64,000 bases of DNA, taken from JALZMG01 sp963844175. Its GTDB lineage: Bacteria > Actinomycetota > Acidimicrobiia > Acidimicrobiales > Ilumatobacteraceae. Under the pieces are notes generated by a model. That model made no database searches. It saw nothing but the letters and a program-made list of their open reading frames with translations, and was not told the DNA's origin. Shown here piece by piece: positions 9,831 through 18,853 of the stretch. A program made the translations under genes and the position numbers. Within the stretch, counting starts at the first letter, position 1; each line of letters begins with the position of its first letter. Where the stretch lies: positions 62,001 to 126,000 of the forward strand of contig CAWJNE010000002.1 of NCBI GenBank assembly GCA_963844175.1, read 5' to 3'.

Positions 9831-11758
9831 TCGAGCGAGTCCTCATCGCCAACCGCGGCGAGATCGCCGTGCGCATCGCCCGCACCTGCCGCCGTCTCGG
9901 CATCGGGACCGTCGCGGTGCACAGCGACGCCGACGCAGCCGCGCTCCACGTGGCCGCCTGCGACCGCGCCGTGCGCCTGCCCGGCAACGCGGCCGCCGAC
10001 ACGTACCTGCGCGCCGATCTGCTCGTCGACGCGGCGCGTCGCAGCGGGGCCGACGCCGTCCACCCCGGCTACGGGTTCCTGGCCGAGTCCGGAGACTTCG
10101 CTCGCGCCGTCGACGCCGCCGGTCTGACCTGGGTCGGCCCGCCGGCGATGGCGATCGACGCCATGGGCTCCAAGGTCGTCGCCAAGGAGCTGGTGGCGAG
10201 GGCCGGCGTGCCGGTGCTGCCGGACTCGACGACGGTGGACATCGAACAGCTGCCGATGCCGTTGCTGGTCAAGGCGTCGGCGGGCGGCGGAGGTCGGGGC
10301 ATGCGAACCGTCGAGCGGATCGACGACCTGCCGGAGGCGATCGCCGCCGCTCGGCGCGAGGCCGAGGCGGCCTTCGGCGACGGCAGCGTGTTCGTCGAGC
10401 GCCTCGTCCGCCGGGCCCGCCACGTGGAGATCCAGGTCTTCGCCGACACCTACGGAAACGTCGTGTCGCTGCACGAGCGGGAGTGCTCGATCCAGCGCCG
10501 GCACCAGAAGATCATCGAGGAGGCACCATCCCCGGCCGTCGATGGCGCGCTGCGGGCCCGGCTGGCCGCGGCGGCCGTCGAAGCGGCGCGAGCGGTCGGG
10601 TACGTCGGCGCCGGCACCGTCGAGTTCCTGCTCGAACCCGACGGCTCGTTCTGGTTCCTCGAGATGAACACTCGGCTGCAGGTCGAGCACCCCGTCACCG
10701 AGCTCGTCACGGGGCTCGACCTCGTGGAGCTGCAGCTGCTCGTCGCCGCCGGCGAACCGCTCCCAGTGGGGGCGCTCGATGCTCCGCTGGTCGGGCACGC
10801 CATCGAGGCCCGGCTGACGTGCGAGCAGCCGGCGGCGGACTACCGACCGTCGACGGGCACGTTCCAGACCTTCGAGGTCGACGAGCTCGGCGGTGCCGTG
10901 CGCATCGACACCGGCGTCGGGTCGGGATCGACCGTGCCGCCGCACTACGACTCCATGGTGGCCAAGGTGATCGTCCATGCGCCGACGCGGGCCGGCGCCG
11001 CCCGGACGCTGGCGGCGGCGTTGGAGCGGGCCCGCCTCCACGGCCCGGACACCAACCGCGACCAGCTCGTCCGGGTGCTGCGACACCCGGACTTCCTGGC
11101 CGGCGACCTGCACACGGGCTTCCTCGACGAGCACCCGTGCTCCGAGCCGATCGAGACCGACGTCGCGCTCGCCGCGGCGGCGGTCGCGCTGTCGGAGCAG
11201 GCGTCCAACCGGGCCACCGCACGGGCGTGGACCGACGTCCCGTCCGGGTGGCGGAACAACCCGGCGGTCGACCAGTCGCTCTCGATGGTCCACGGCGAGG
11301 CCATCCGCACCGTCACCTACCGGATGGGCCGTAGCGAACACGTCGCTGTCGACGGCGAACCGTTGACGATCGAGGTGATCAGTGCCCGGCCCTCGGAGGT
11401 CGTCGTCGAGCGCGACGGTGTGCGCCTCACGTTCGGTGTTGCCGCCGACGGTGCCCGGCGCTACGTCGACGCGGCCGATGGTCACGTGACGTTCACCGTG
11501 GTGGCACGGCATCCCGAACCGAGCCCGCTGGTCGCCGCCGGCTCACTGGTCGCCCCGATGCCGGGCGCGGTGCGACGCGTGATGGTGACACCCGGCGACG
11601 CGGTGCTCGCCGGCCAGGCGCTCGTGGTCGTCGAGGCGATGAAGATGGAGCACCAGATCCAGGCCCCGGCCGACGGCACCGTGGCCGAGGTCCTCGTCGC
11701 CGAGGGCGATCAGGTCGACACCGGACAGGTGCTGCTGCGACTGGAGGATGCGACGTGA
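9827..11758 (+). CDS. Biotin carboxylase/biotin carrier alpha subunit of acyl-CoA carboxylase
   Basis: A 643-residue biotin-dependent alpha subunit. It starts MIERVLIANRGEIAVRIART, carries the ATP-grasp loop KASAGGGGRGMR (about residue 150), and has EMNTRLQVEHPVTE in the carboxylase core. The final 70 residues are a biotinyl domain with the lysine in VEAMKMEHQ. It carboxylates biotin with ATP and bicarbonate and feeds the beta subunit encoded immediately upstream. GTG 9827 overlaps the previous stop, and its own stop overlaps the AtuA-like start, so three proteins are made from one coupled message. Confidence 0.93.
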   Translation: MIERVLIANRGEIAVRIARTCRRLGIGTVAVHSDADAAALHVAACDRAVRLPGNAAADTYLRADLLVDAARRSGADAVHPGYGFLAESGDFARAVDAAGLTWVGPPAMAIDAMGSKVVAKELVARAGVPVLPDSTTVDIEQLPMPLLVKASAGGGGRGMRTVERIDDLPEAIAAARREAEAAFGDGSVFVERLVRRARHVEIQVFADTYGNVVSLHERECSIQRRHQKIIEEAPSPAVDGALRARLAAAAVEAARAVGYVGAGTVEFLLEPDGSFWFLEMNTRLQVEHPVTELVTGLDLVELQLLVAAGEPLPVGALDAPLVGHAIEARLTCEQPAADYRPSTGTFQTFEVDELGGAVRIDTGVGSGSTVPPHYDSMVAKVIVHAPTRAGAARTLAAALERARLHGPDTNRDQLVRVLRHPDFLAGDLHTGFLDEHPCSEPIETDVALAAAAVALSEQASNRATARAWTDVPSGWRNNPAVDQSLSMVHGEAIRTVTYRMGRSEHVAVDGEPLTIEVISARPSEVVVERDGVRLTFGVAADGARRYVDAADGHVTFTVVARHPEPSPLVAAGSLVAPMPGAVRRVMVTPGDAVLAGQALVVVEAMKMEHQIQAPADGTVAEVLVAEGDQVDTGQVLLRLEDAT

Positions 11759-13494
11759 CGGGATCCCGCCCGGTCAGGATCGCCAACTGCTCGGGCTTCT
11801 TCGGAGACCGGCTGTCGGCGGCGAAGGAGATGGTCGACGGCGGCCCGATCGACGTGTTGACGGGCGACTGGCTGGCCGAGCTGACCATGCTCATCCTCTG
11901 GAAGACGAAGGCTCGTGACAGCGAGGGCGGGTACGCCCGCACGTTCCTCACCCAGATGGAGCAGGTGCTCGGCACCTGTGTCGACAAGGGGATCAAGGTC
12001 GTCACCAACGCCGGCGGCCTCAACCCTGCGGGCTGCGCGCAACGGGTGCGTGACATCGCCGACCGCCTCGGTGTCACCGTCGTCGTCGCCCACATCGAGG
12101 GCGACGATCTGATCGGGCGAATCGACGGGCTGCGCCCCCACCTCGCCAACCTCGACACGGGCGAACCGTTGACGGCCGACCCGATCAGTGCCAACGCCTA
12201 CCTCGGCGGCTTCGGCATCACGGCCGCCCTCGACGCCGGCGCCGACGTGGTCGTGTGCCCGCGGGTCACCGACGCCGCGCTCGTCGTCGGCCCGGCGGCG
12301 TGGTGGTGGGGCTGGTCGCCGACCGATTGGGACCGGCTGGCCGGCTCGGTCGCCGCCGGGCACGTCATCGAGTGCGGTGCCCAGACCGTCGGTGGCAACT
12401 ACGCCTTCTTCACCGAACTGCCGGACCTGTCCAAGCCGCTCGGGTTCCCGATCGCCGAGGTCGACGACGACGGGTCCAGCGTCATCACGAAGCACCCGGG
12501 TGCCGGCGGCGCGGTCACGGTGGAGACCGTCACCGCCCAGCTGCTGTACGAGATCGGGCCGCCTGCCTACCCGAATCCCGACGTCGTCACGCGCTTCGAC
12601 ACGTTGCACCTCGACCAGGTGGACACGGACCGCGTGCGGATCAGCGGCACGCGCGGCGAGCCGGCGCCACCCACCACGAAGGTCGCCATCAACTACGACG
12701 GTGGGTTCCGCAACCGGATGACGTTCGTGCTGACCGGCCTGGAGCAGGAGGCCAAGGCGGCGTGGCTGACCGACGCCGTGCGGGACGGCATGGGCGGCGC
12801 CGATCGGCTGCGCGACGCAGGGGTGACGCTGGAGACGAGGTTCGTGCCGGCGCCCAGCGACGGTGCCGACCAGGAGCAGGCCAGTGGACGGCTGCACGTG
12901 TTCGCCCGCGCCGCCGACGAGCGGCTCGTCGGGCGGGCGTTCTCGTCAACGGCGATCGAGCTGGCCCTGGCCAACATCCCGGGCTTCTTCGCCACGTCGG
13001 CGCCGGGGCCGGCCCAGTCCTTCGGCGTCTATTGGCCGGCACTCGTGCCGGCCGACGAGATCGACCAGGTCGTCGTGCTCGACGACGGTCGGCGGATCCA
13101 CGTCGCAGCGCCGCCCTCGGGAGCGACCGGCGAGCCGATCGACCCGCCGCCCGCGCCCGACGTCGCACCCAGCGAGCTGGAGGTCGGTCGACCGCTCGGA
13201 ACGTGGTTCGGTGCCCGATCGGGCGACAAGGGTGGGAACGCCAACCTCGGCGTGTGGGCGCGCGATGACGCCGGTTACACGTGGCTGACGGCCAACCTCA
13301 CCGCCGACCGGATCCGCCGCCTCCTCCCGGAGGCCCGGGACCTCGAGGTGCGCCGGTACGAGCTGCCCAACCTGCGGGCCCTCAACTTCGTGCTCGTCGG
13401 CTACCTCGGCGAGGGCGTGGCGTCGTCGACCGCCTTCGATCCGCAGGCCAAGGGCCTCGGCGAGTACCTGCGCTCCCGCCCGGTGTGGACGTGA
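11755..13494 (+). CDS. AtuA-like acyclic terpene utilisation family protein (DUF1446)
   Basis: A 579-residue protein matching the AtuA/DUF1446 family in length and layout. The N-terminal domain contains SGFFGDRLSAAKEMV and a NAGGLNP motif; a smaller C-terminal domain (from about residue 480) contains GARSGDKGGNANLG. The Pseudomonas gene belongs to the citronellol/geraniol pathway, but its reaction is not settled to my knowledge. Coupling to an acyl-CoA carboxylase pair repeats the atuA/atuC/atuF association. Actinobacterial copies may serve another branched-chain substrate. Confidence 0.85.
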   Translation: MTGSRPVRIANCSGFFGDRLSAAKEMVDGGPIDVLTGDWLAELTMLILWKTKARDSEGGYARTFLTQMEQVLGTCVDKGIKVVTNAGGLNPAGCAQRVRDIADRLGVTVVVAHIEGDDLIGRIDGLRPHLANLDTGEPLTADPISANAYLGGFGITAALDAGADVVVCPRVTDAALVVGPAAWWWGWSPTDWDRLAGSVAAGHVIECGAQTVGGNYAFFTELPDLSKPLGFPIAEVDDDGSSVITKHPGAGGAVTVETVTAQLLYEIGPPAYPNPDVVTRFDTLHLDQVDTDRVRISGTRGEPAPPTTKVAINYDGGFRNRMTFVLTGLEQEAKAAWLTDAVRDGMGGADRLRDAGVTLETRFVPAPSDGADQEQASGRLHVFARAADERLVGRAFSSTAIELALANIPGFFATSAPGPAQSFGVYWPALVPADEIDQVVVLDDGRRIHVAAPPSGATGEPIDPPPAPDVAPSELEVGRPLGTWFGARSGDKGGNANLGVWARDDAGYTWLTANLTADRIRRLLPEARDLEVRRYELPNLRALNFVLVGYLGEGVASSTAFDPQAKGLGEYLRSRPVWT

Positions 13495-14225
13495 TCGCTC
13501 CTCGCGACGCGGTGGCCGATGCCGGCCAGCCGGGGCCGGAGGGCGCCGGGCAGGAGTGGTTCGCCGGCTTCGGTGTGATGGGCCTGCCGTTCTCGTCCGG
13601 CCACGTGCTCGGCCTGCGCTGCTGGTCGCGATCGTCCGTCGGGCCGCCGTACACGTCGGTCTGGCACCGCGCCCCCGACGGTCGGTGGAGCTTCTGGTCG
13701 ACGGCGCCGGCGGAGGTGAGCTGCACGCGCTACACCGGCGAGCTGTCCGACGACACCCGGCAAACCGACATCGACCTGCGCTGGCCGGCCGCCGACCGGC
13801 TCTGCGTTCGATCGGCCGACCCGGAGCTGACGTGGGACCTCACGTTCCGCACCACGACCACGAGCCGGGTGCTCAGCGCGATGTCCAGCCGCCTGCCGTC
13901 CTGGGTCACCACCCGCCGCGGCGTGCTGCGGGTCATGGGCCCGACGGCCGGCCTGGTCCTCGGTGCCGGCCGATTGGCGATGACCGGCCACATGCCCAAC
14001 GGTCAGCAGTTCCGGCTGGTCCCGTCGGCGATCTGGCCCGTGGCCGCCAGCACCGCCGTCCTCGCCGGCGAGGACCTGGGCGTGCCCGAGCCGCTGGCGC
14101 ACCAGGCGACGATCGGCGACTTCCGCATCCCGCAGCGCGGCCTGCTGGCCGTCGGCGTCGTCGACTTCGACCGCTTCGAGGCCACGCGCCACTCATCCCA
14201 CGTCCAACGCCCATCCCGCCCGTGA
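13491..14225 (+). CDS. Hypothetical protein, last gene of the carboxylase operon
   Basis: A 244-residue protein coupled to the AtuA-like gene by a GTGA overlap. I do not recognise a family. The sequence has alternating aromatic and charged residues (SVWHRAPDGRWSFWSTAP, SADPELTWDLTFR), suggesting a mainly beta-strand, possibly lipocalin-like, ligand-binding fold. There is no signal peptide or clear membrane segment. Its position suggests an accessory role in the same pathway. It ends next to the second 83-bp palindromic element. Confidence 0.7.
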   Translation: MIAPRDAVADAGQPGPEGAGQEWFAGFGVMGLPFSSGHVLGLRCWSRSSVGPPYTSVWHRAPDGRWSFWSTAPAEVSCTRYTGELSDDTRQTDIDLRWPAADRLCVRSADPELTWDLTFRTTTTSRVLSAMSSRLPSWVTTRRGVLRVMGPTAGLVLGAGRLAMTGHMPNGQQFRLVPSAIWPVAASTAVLAGEDLGVPEPLAHQATIGDFRIPQRGLLAVGVVDFDRFEATRHSSHVQRPSRP

Positions 14226-14233
14226 CGATGTGA

Positions 14234-14316
14234 CCATCCGAGGGTTTGGTGCATCCGAGGGCTACGTGCGGGGACGCCCCTCAGCAAACCCTCGGATGCA
14301 GGAAACCCTCGGATGG
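14234..14316. repeat. 83-bp palindromic intergenic element, copy 2
   Basis: Same 83-base length and same two-direct, two-inverted arrangement of the CATCCGAGGGTT-type motif as at 2917-2999, with a GGGGACGCCCC centre. It occupies the space between the convergent carboxylase operon and response regulator gene. Confidence 0.85.
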
Positions 14317-14330
14317 GGATGACGCACGAG

Positions 14331-15011
14331 TCAACCGAGGAGTCGGTAGCCGAGGCCGCGGACGGTGACGATGTGGCGCGGGTCGTCCGGTTGGTCCTCG
14401 ACCTTGACCCGGAGGCGGCGGACGTGGGCGTCGACGAGCCGGGAGTCGCCGAGGTACTCGTAGCCCCACACCCGTTCCAGGAGCTGGTCGCGCGACAGCA
14501 CCGCGCCGGGATGGTCGGCGAACTCGCAGAGCAGCCGGAACTCCGTCTTGGTCAGGCTCAGCTCGTTGCCGGACTTGCGCACCAGCCCCTGATCGCGCAG
14601 CAGCTCGAGGTCGCCGAAGCGCGACACCCGCGGCGCTGACGTCTCCTGCAGCTGGACCCGCCGCAGCAGCGCCCGGATCCGCGCCGCCAGCTCCTTCGGG
14701 ATGACCGGCTTGGTGATGTAGTCGTCGGCGCCCGCCTCCAGCCCGGCGACCAGGTCGTACGTGTCGGTCTGGGCCGTGATCATGATGATCGGCACGATGC
14801 TGCGGGCGCGCAGGGAGCGGCAGACGTCGAACCCGGACATGTCCGGCAGGCGCAGGTCCAGCAGCACGAGGTCGGCCTCCCGCTCGACGAAGGCGGCCAG
14901 CCCGGTCGTGCCGTCCGGCGCCTCGCGCACCTGGTAGCCCTCGTCCTCGAGCGCCAACTTGAGCGCCAAGCGGATCTGGTCGTCGTCCTCGATGAAGAGC
15001 AGGGAGTGCAC
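14331..15011 (-). CDS. OmpR/PhoB-family response regulator (MtrA-like)
   Basis: A 226-residue two-domain regulator. The receiver domain has acidic residues FIEDDD, the phospho-acceptor Asp in VLLDLRLPD, and the Lys in YITKPV. The C-terminal winged helix includes LTKTEFRLLCEFADHPGAVL and VDAHVRRLRVKVE. The GTG at 15011 is preceded at seven bases by AATGCT, a plausible leaderless -10; the ATG at 15023 is an alternative start. It is divergent from a histidine kinase and a GerMN lipoprotein, which together resemble MtrA-MtrB-LpqB of cell-wall and division control, although those are normally co-directional. Confidence 0.88.
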   Translation of the reverse strand: MHSLLFIEDDDQIRLALKLALEDEGYQVREAPDGTTGLAAFVEREADLVLLDLRLPDMSGFDVCRSLRARSIVPIIMITAQTDTYDLVAGLEAGADDYITKPVIPKELAARIRALLRRVQLQETSAPRVSRFGDLELLRDQGLVRKSGNELSLTKTEFRLLCEFADHPGAVLSRDQLLERVWGYEYLGDSRLVDAHVRRLRVKVEDQPDDPRHIVTVRGLGYRLLG

Positions 15012-15248
15012 GGCAGGCAGCATTCTGGCCCGGGAAATCCCGACCAGGTCACTCACACTTGTTACACAAATCGCGCATTGCTGGGCTCGGGCCGTCACAC
15101 GGGCCTTCCACAGTGGGGATCGTTCACGCTGCCCCGGTGGGGTACCTTCCTCCCCCTGGTGCCTCACCGGCAGCGGTGAACCCCTCGAGTCTCCCGCTCG
15201 TCGGGTCGCGGGATCGACTCGGGCACTGATCCTGCCACACTTTGCGCC

Positions 15249-16646
15249 GTGCCCCGTCGCCGTCAGATGCGTCTGCGCACCAAGGTCACCCTCTTCTTCG
15301 GCCTGATCTCGCTGGTCGCCACGGTCACGCTCACCATCGCCACGTACGCCTTCGCCCGCTCGTCGCTGCTCGAGCAACGCACCGAGATCGCCCGGCAGCA
15401 GGCCGTGCTGAACGCCGGACGGGTCCTCACCCTGCTGCAGGGCGGGACCGACGACTTCGGCGACAACTTCGTGCGGACGACCCAGACCGAGCCGGGCGGG
15501 TTCGCCTCCGTTCGCTTGGCCGACGACCTGCCGTTCGCCACCGACACCCGGTACTCGGACGAGAGCTTCCCGCAGGACCTGCGCGAGGCGACGGCTGCCG
15601 GCATCTCCGGGATCCAGCGGTTCGCCCTCGACGACGATCGCTACGTCGGCGTGGCCATCCACATCGCCGAGGTCGACGCCGCCTACTACGAGGCCTTCCG
15701 CCTCGACTCGACGGACGACACGCTGCGGTCGATCCTGCTGGCGCTGATCATCGGGTCGGTGATCACGGTCGTGCTGGCGACGGGCGTCGGGTGGTGGACG
15801 AGCCGCCGCCTCCTGCAGCCGCTGGGCAAGATCACCGATGCCGCCGGCGAGATCGCCGCCGGCGACCTCAGCACCCGCCTCACCCCCGCCGGCGACCCCG
15901 ACCTCGACCGGCTGGCCGACTCGTTCAACGACATGGCCGACGCCGTGCAGACCCGCATCGAGCGCGAGGCCCGCTTCGCGTCGGACGTCAGCCACGAGCT
16001 GCGCTCACCGATCACCGCGCTGGCCGCGGCCACCGAGGTCATCGACGGTCGCCGGGAGGAGCTGCCCGAGCGGACGCAGCAGGCCCTCGACGTCGTCGTC
16101 GGGCAGGTGCGCCGGTTCGACGCGATGGTCATCGACCTCCTGGAGCTGTCGCGCATCGACGCCGGCGCCACCGACGTGCACACGGAGGAGGTCGACCTGG
16201 TCGCCCTCTGCCGGCGGATCGCCGATCGCGGTGGGTTCAGCGAGCTGCCGATCGCCGGCCCGGAGCACTCCGGCAACGGTGCCCGCACCACCCTTACGGC
16301 CGTGGTCGACAAGCTGCGCTTCGAGCGCATCCTCACCAACCTCCTCGACAACGCCCACCACCACGGCGGCGGACCGACGCGCATCTCGATCGAGCACACC
16401 GACGGGCCGTTCCTGCTCGTCGCCGTCGAGGACGCCGGGCCCGGCGTCGCCCGCGGCGAGCGGAAGCGCATCTTCGAGCGGTTCGCTCGCGGCAGCGCGG
16501 CCCGCCACCGCGTCGGCACGGGGCTCGGTCTGGCACTCGTCACCGAGCACGCCACGGCTCAGGGCGGCGAGGCGTGGGTCGAGGACCGGCCCGGCGGTGG
16601 AGCCCGGTTCGTGGTGCGCGTGCCCACGACCGGGGCGCGCCGATGA
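15249..16646 (+). CDS. Two-component sensor histidine kinase (MtrB-like)
   Basis: A 465-residue membrane kinase. One transmembrane helix lies at about residues 12-35 and another at about 160-180, flanking an extracytoplasmic sensor domain of about 120 residues. Then come HAMP (about 180-235), HisKA with the phospho-His in SDVSHELRSPITAL, and HATPase_c with NLLDNAHHHGG and a GTGLGLAL ATP lid. The first GTG is used here; ATG 15267 would remove six residues. The 237-base divergent spacer to the regulator probably holds both promoters. The stop overlaps the ATG of the lipoprotein gene. Confidence 0.9.
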   Translation: MPRRRQMRLRTKVTLFFGLISLVATVTLTIATYAFARSSLLEQRTEIARQQAVLNAGRVLTLLQGGTDDFGDNFVRTTQTEPGGFASVRLADDLPFATDTRYSDESFPQDLREATAAGISGIQRFALDDDRYVGVAIHIAEVDAAYYEAFRLDSTDDTLRSILLALIIGSVITVVLATGVGWWTSRRLLQPLGKITDAAGEIAAGDLSTRLTPAGDPDLDRLADSFNDMADAVQTRIEREARFASDVSHELRSPITALAAATEVIDGRREELPERTQQALDVVVGQVRRFDAMVIDLLELSRIDAGATDVHTEEVDLVALCRRIADRGGFSELPIAGPEHSGNGARTTLTAVVDKLRFERILTNLLDNAHHHGGGPTRISIEHTDGPFLLVAVEDAGPGVARGERKRIFERFARGSAARHRVGTGLGLALVTEHATAQGGEAWVEDRPGGGARFVVRVPTTGARR

Positions 16647-17419
16647 CGGCGGGCGGACCGTCGCGTCGACGGCTCATCGCGTCGAGTGTGCTGGCCAGCG
16701 GCCTGGTCATCGGTGCGGCCTGCGGCACCGGTGACGACGGGGCGTTCGAGCGCATCGACAGCGAGGAGCTGTTCGGGCTCGACCAGACGACGACGACCAC
16801 GACCACCACGACCACCACGACGACCACCGTCCCGGAGTCATCGGTGCCGGTCCCACCGTCGACGAGCATGCCGTCGACAACGGTGCCGACCGAACCGATC
16901 GAGCTGTACTTCGCCAGCGGCAACCAGCTCGATGTCGTGGTCGGCAACCTGTCCCGCGATCCGTCGGCGATCCGGGTCATGGCGCTGCTCGAGGACGGGC
17001 CGCCGCCGGGAGAGGCGGGTCTCGGCCTGCGCACGTTCGTCGAGGCCGGCCTGATCAGCAGCGTGCGTGAGTCCGGCGCCGGGTTCGCCGCCGTCGACCT
17101 CGCCGGCGAGGCCTTCGACGACATCGAGGATCGTGACCAGCGCCTGGCGATCGGTCAGATCGTGCTCACCCTCACTCGCCGACCGGGCATCGGGCAGGTG
17201 CAGTTCAGTTTGGAGGGCGAGCCGCTGGCGGTGCCCGGCGGTGACGGCGTGCAGACGGAACCAGGACAGACCGTGTCGCGGGTGGACTACGAGGACCTGC
17301 TCGGCGACCCCGGACCCGACGACTCGCAACCCGAGACGACGCCCGACGTCTCGGACCCGACGGCGCCGTCGACGCCGGTCGAGACGACGCCACCGGATCC
17401 GACCACGCCGTCGACGTGA
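16643..17419 (+). CDS. GerMN-domain lipoprotein (LpqB-like)
   Basis: A 258-residue exported lipoprotein. An Arg-rich N-terminus and hydrophobic stretch end in a lipobox (VIGAAC, Cys about residue 27). A Thr-rich linker with an uninterrupted run of fourteen Thr follows, then a single GerMN domain (about 88-220) with the ALLEDGPPPGEAGLGLRTF core. The last 40 residues are a second Asp/Pro/Thr-rich tail. Coupling by ATGA overlap to the kinase gene mirrors MtrB-LpqB, where the lipoprotein modulates the kinase; that role is inferred here. It is about half the length of mycobacterial LpqB and lacks the propeller domain. Confidence 0.8.
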   Translation: MTAGGPSRRRLIASSVLASGLVIGAACGTGDDGAFERIDSEELFGLDQTTTTTTTTTTTTTTVPESSVPVPPSTSMPSTTVPTEPIELYFASGNQLDVVVGNLSRDPSAIRVMALLEDGPPPGEAGLGLRTFVEAGLISSVRESGAGFAAVDLAGEAFDDIEDRDQRLAIGQIVLTLTRRPGIGQVQFSLEGEPLAVPGGDGVQTEPGQTVSRVDYEDLLGDPGPDDSQPETTPDVSDPTAPSTPVETTPPDPTTPST

Positions 17420-17446
17420 GCCGACTCAGGCGTTCGGTCCGCTCGC

Positions 17447-17938
17447 TCACGTTCGCCCGTCGACGTCCTGCGCTTGGTGCCGTGCCGCTTCGGCCTCGGG
17501 CGCCCGTCGCTCCCAGTCGGCGTGGAACGTCGGGTACCCGGCGGCCCGCGCCGCCTCGAGGACCTGCCGGTCGTCGTCGACGACGATCCCGATGTGCCGG
17601 TCGGCGGCCAACTCGCCGATCAGCTCGACCTTGGCCCGCGCCGCCGGCCGGCGGTCACCTCGCCCTCTCATGATCAGCCGATGGCCCCCGAACCCGTGCT
17701 CGCCCAGCCAGGTCTCGGTCACACTCCGCAGGTCCTCCGGGCGACCGGTCACGAAGACGATCTCGTGGTCGGCGCCCAGCGTCTCGACGATCGCCGCGCC
17801 CTCCGGGTGGACGTCATCTCGCGGCGCGGCGGCGAAGAACGGCCCCCACGCCTTGCGCCTGCCCTCCAGGTGGTGGAGGCGGTGGCGCACGTCGGCGATC
17901 ACCCCGTCGATGTCGACGACGGCGAGCGGCCGATCCAC
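17447..17938 (-). CDS. HAD-like phosphatase/polynucleotide kinase 3'-phosphatase-type protein
   Basis: A 163-residue HAD-superfamily hydrolase. Motif I is VVDIDGVIAD, motif II is VFVTGRPEDLR, and the acidic motif IV is GIVVDDDRQV. The overall pattern matches the small phosphatases related to the T4 polynucleotide kinase phosphatase domain. The GTG at 17938 was chosen; a TTG at 17944 that overlaps the Era stop (TTGA) is the alternative. It sits directly downstream of era on the same strand and is probably co-transcribed. The substrate is unknown. Confidence 0.75.
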   Translation of the reverse strand: MDRPLAVVDIDGVIADVRHRLHHLEGRRKAWGPFFAAAPRDDVHPEGAAIVETLGADHEIVFVTGRPEDLRSVTETWLGEHGFGGHRLIMRGRGDRRPAARAKVELIGELAADRHIGIVVDDDRQVLEAARAAGYPTFHADWERRAPEAEAARHQAQDVDGRT

Positions 17939-17940
17939 GC

Positions 17941-18786
17941 TCAATACAGCCGCTCGACGCGCTCGGGCCGCCGCTGCCAGTCCTTGTCGACCTTCACCCG
18001 CAGCACGAGGTGCGTGCCAGGCGGCAGCTGCTGGCGGGCGGCCTGGCCGACCTGCTTGAGGACCTGGCCGCCCTTGCCGATGACCATCCCCTTCTGGCTC
18101 TCCCGCTCGACGAGGATCTCGACGGTGATGCGATCGCCCTCCCACTCCGAGACCTGGGTGGCGATCGAGTACGGCAGCTCGTCACGGGTCACGGCCAGGA
18201 GCTGCTCGCGCACCAGCTCGGCGATCCACTGCTCATCGGGCCCCTCGCGCACCACGTCGTCAGGGAAGAGCAGCGGGCCCTCGGGCAGGCGGGCGGCGAG
18301 GTGGTCGACGAGCGCTTCGAGCCCCACGCCGGTGCGCGCCGACACCGGGAAGTACGCCTCGGCGCCGAGCTCGGCGGCGGCACCGAGCTGGGCGACGACC
18401 TGCTCCCGCCGGGCCCGATCGACCTTGTTCACGACGACCACGACCCGGGGCAGGTCGAGGTGGTCGGCGACCCAGCGGTCGCCCGACCCGTACGGGGCGG
18501 TGGCGTCGAGCACCAGCGCCACCACGTCGAGGTCGTCGGACTCGCCGACGCTGTCGATGGCGGTTGCGTTGACCCGTCGGCCGAGCGCAGTGACGGGCTT
18601 GTGCAGGCCGGGCGTGTCGACGAAGACGAGCTGGGCGTCGGGCCGGGTGAGGATGCCCCGGATGCGGTGGCGGGTGGTCTGCGGCTTGTCCGAGACGATC
18701 GACACCTTGGCGCCGCAGATGGCGTTGACCAACGACGACTTGCCGACGTTGGGCCGGCCGACCAGCGTCACGAACCCCGAGCGCAC
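17941..18786 (-). CDS. era: GTPase Era
   Basis: A 281-residue ribosome-assembly GTPase that binds 16S rRNA near its 3' end. G1 is GRPNVGKSSLVN, G3 is DTPGLHKP and G4 is NKVD. The C-terminal KH domain contains ESQKGMVIGKGGQVLK. Length and motif order are standard. In many bacteria era follows phoH, ybeY and corC; here those three genes lie about 17 kb away and era is separate, followed by the HAD-like gene. Confidence 0.95.
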   Translation of the reverse strand: MRSGFVTLVGRPNVGKSSLVNAICGAKVSIVSDKPQTTRHRIRGILTRPDAQLVFVDTPGLHKPVTALGRRVNATAIDSVGESDDLDVVALVLDATAPYGSGDRWVADHLDLPRVVVVVNKVDRARREQVVAQLGAAAELGAEAYFPVSARTGVGLEALVDHLAARLPEGPLLFPDDVVREGPDEQWIAELVREQLLAVTRDELPYSIATQVSEWEGDRITVEILVERESQKGMVIGKGGQVLKQVGQAARQQLPPGTHLVLRVKVDKDWQRRPERVERLY

Positions 18787-18795
18787 ACGACTCCC

Positions 18796-18847
18796 CGTTT
18801 ACGTCCGGATTCTGGTCGTCCGTGCGACCAAGATCCGGACGTAAACG
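18796..18847. terminator. Long hairpin between acyl-CoA synthetase and era
   Basis: Arms of about 22 bases (GTTTACGTCCGGATTCTGGT and its near-complement, two mismatches) enclose a four-base loop. It starts six bases after the acyl-CoA synthetase stop and lies ten bases upstream of the era start, both on the minus strand. A terminator for the synthetase gene is the simplest role. It does not share sequence with the 83-bp element. Confidence 0.6.
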
Positions 18848-18853
18848 CAGGCA

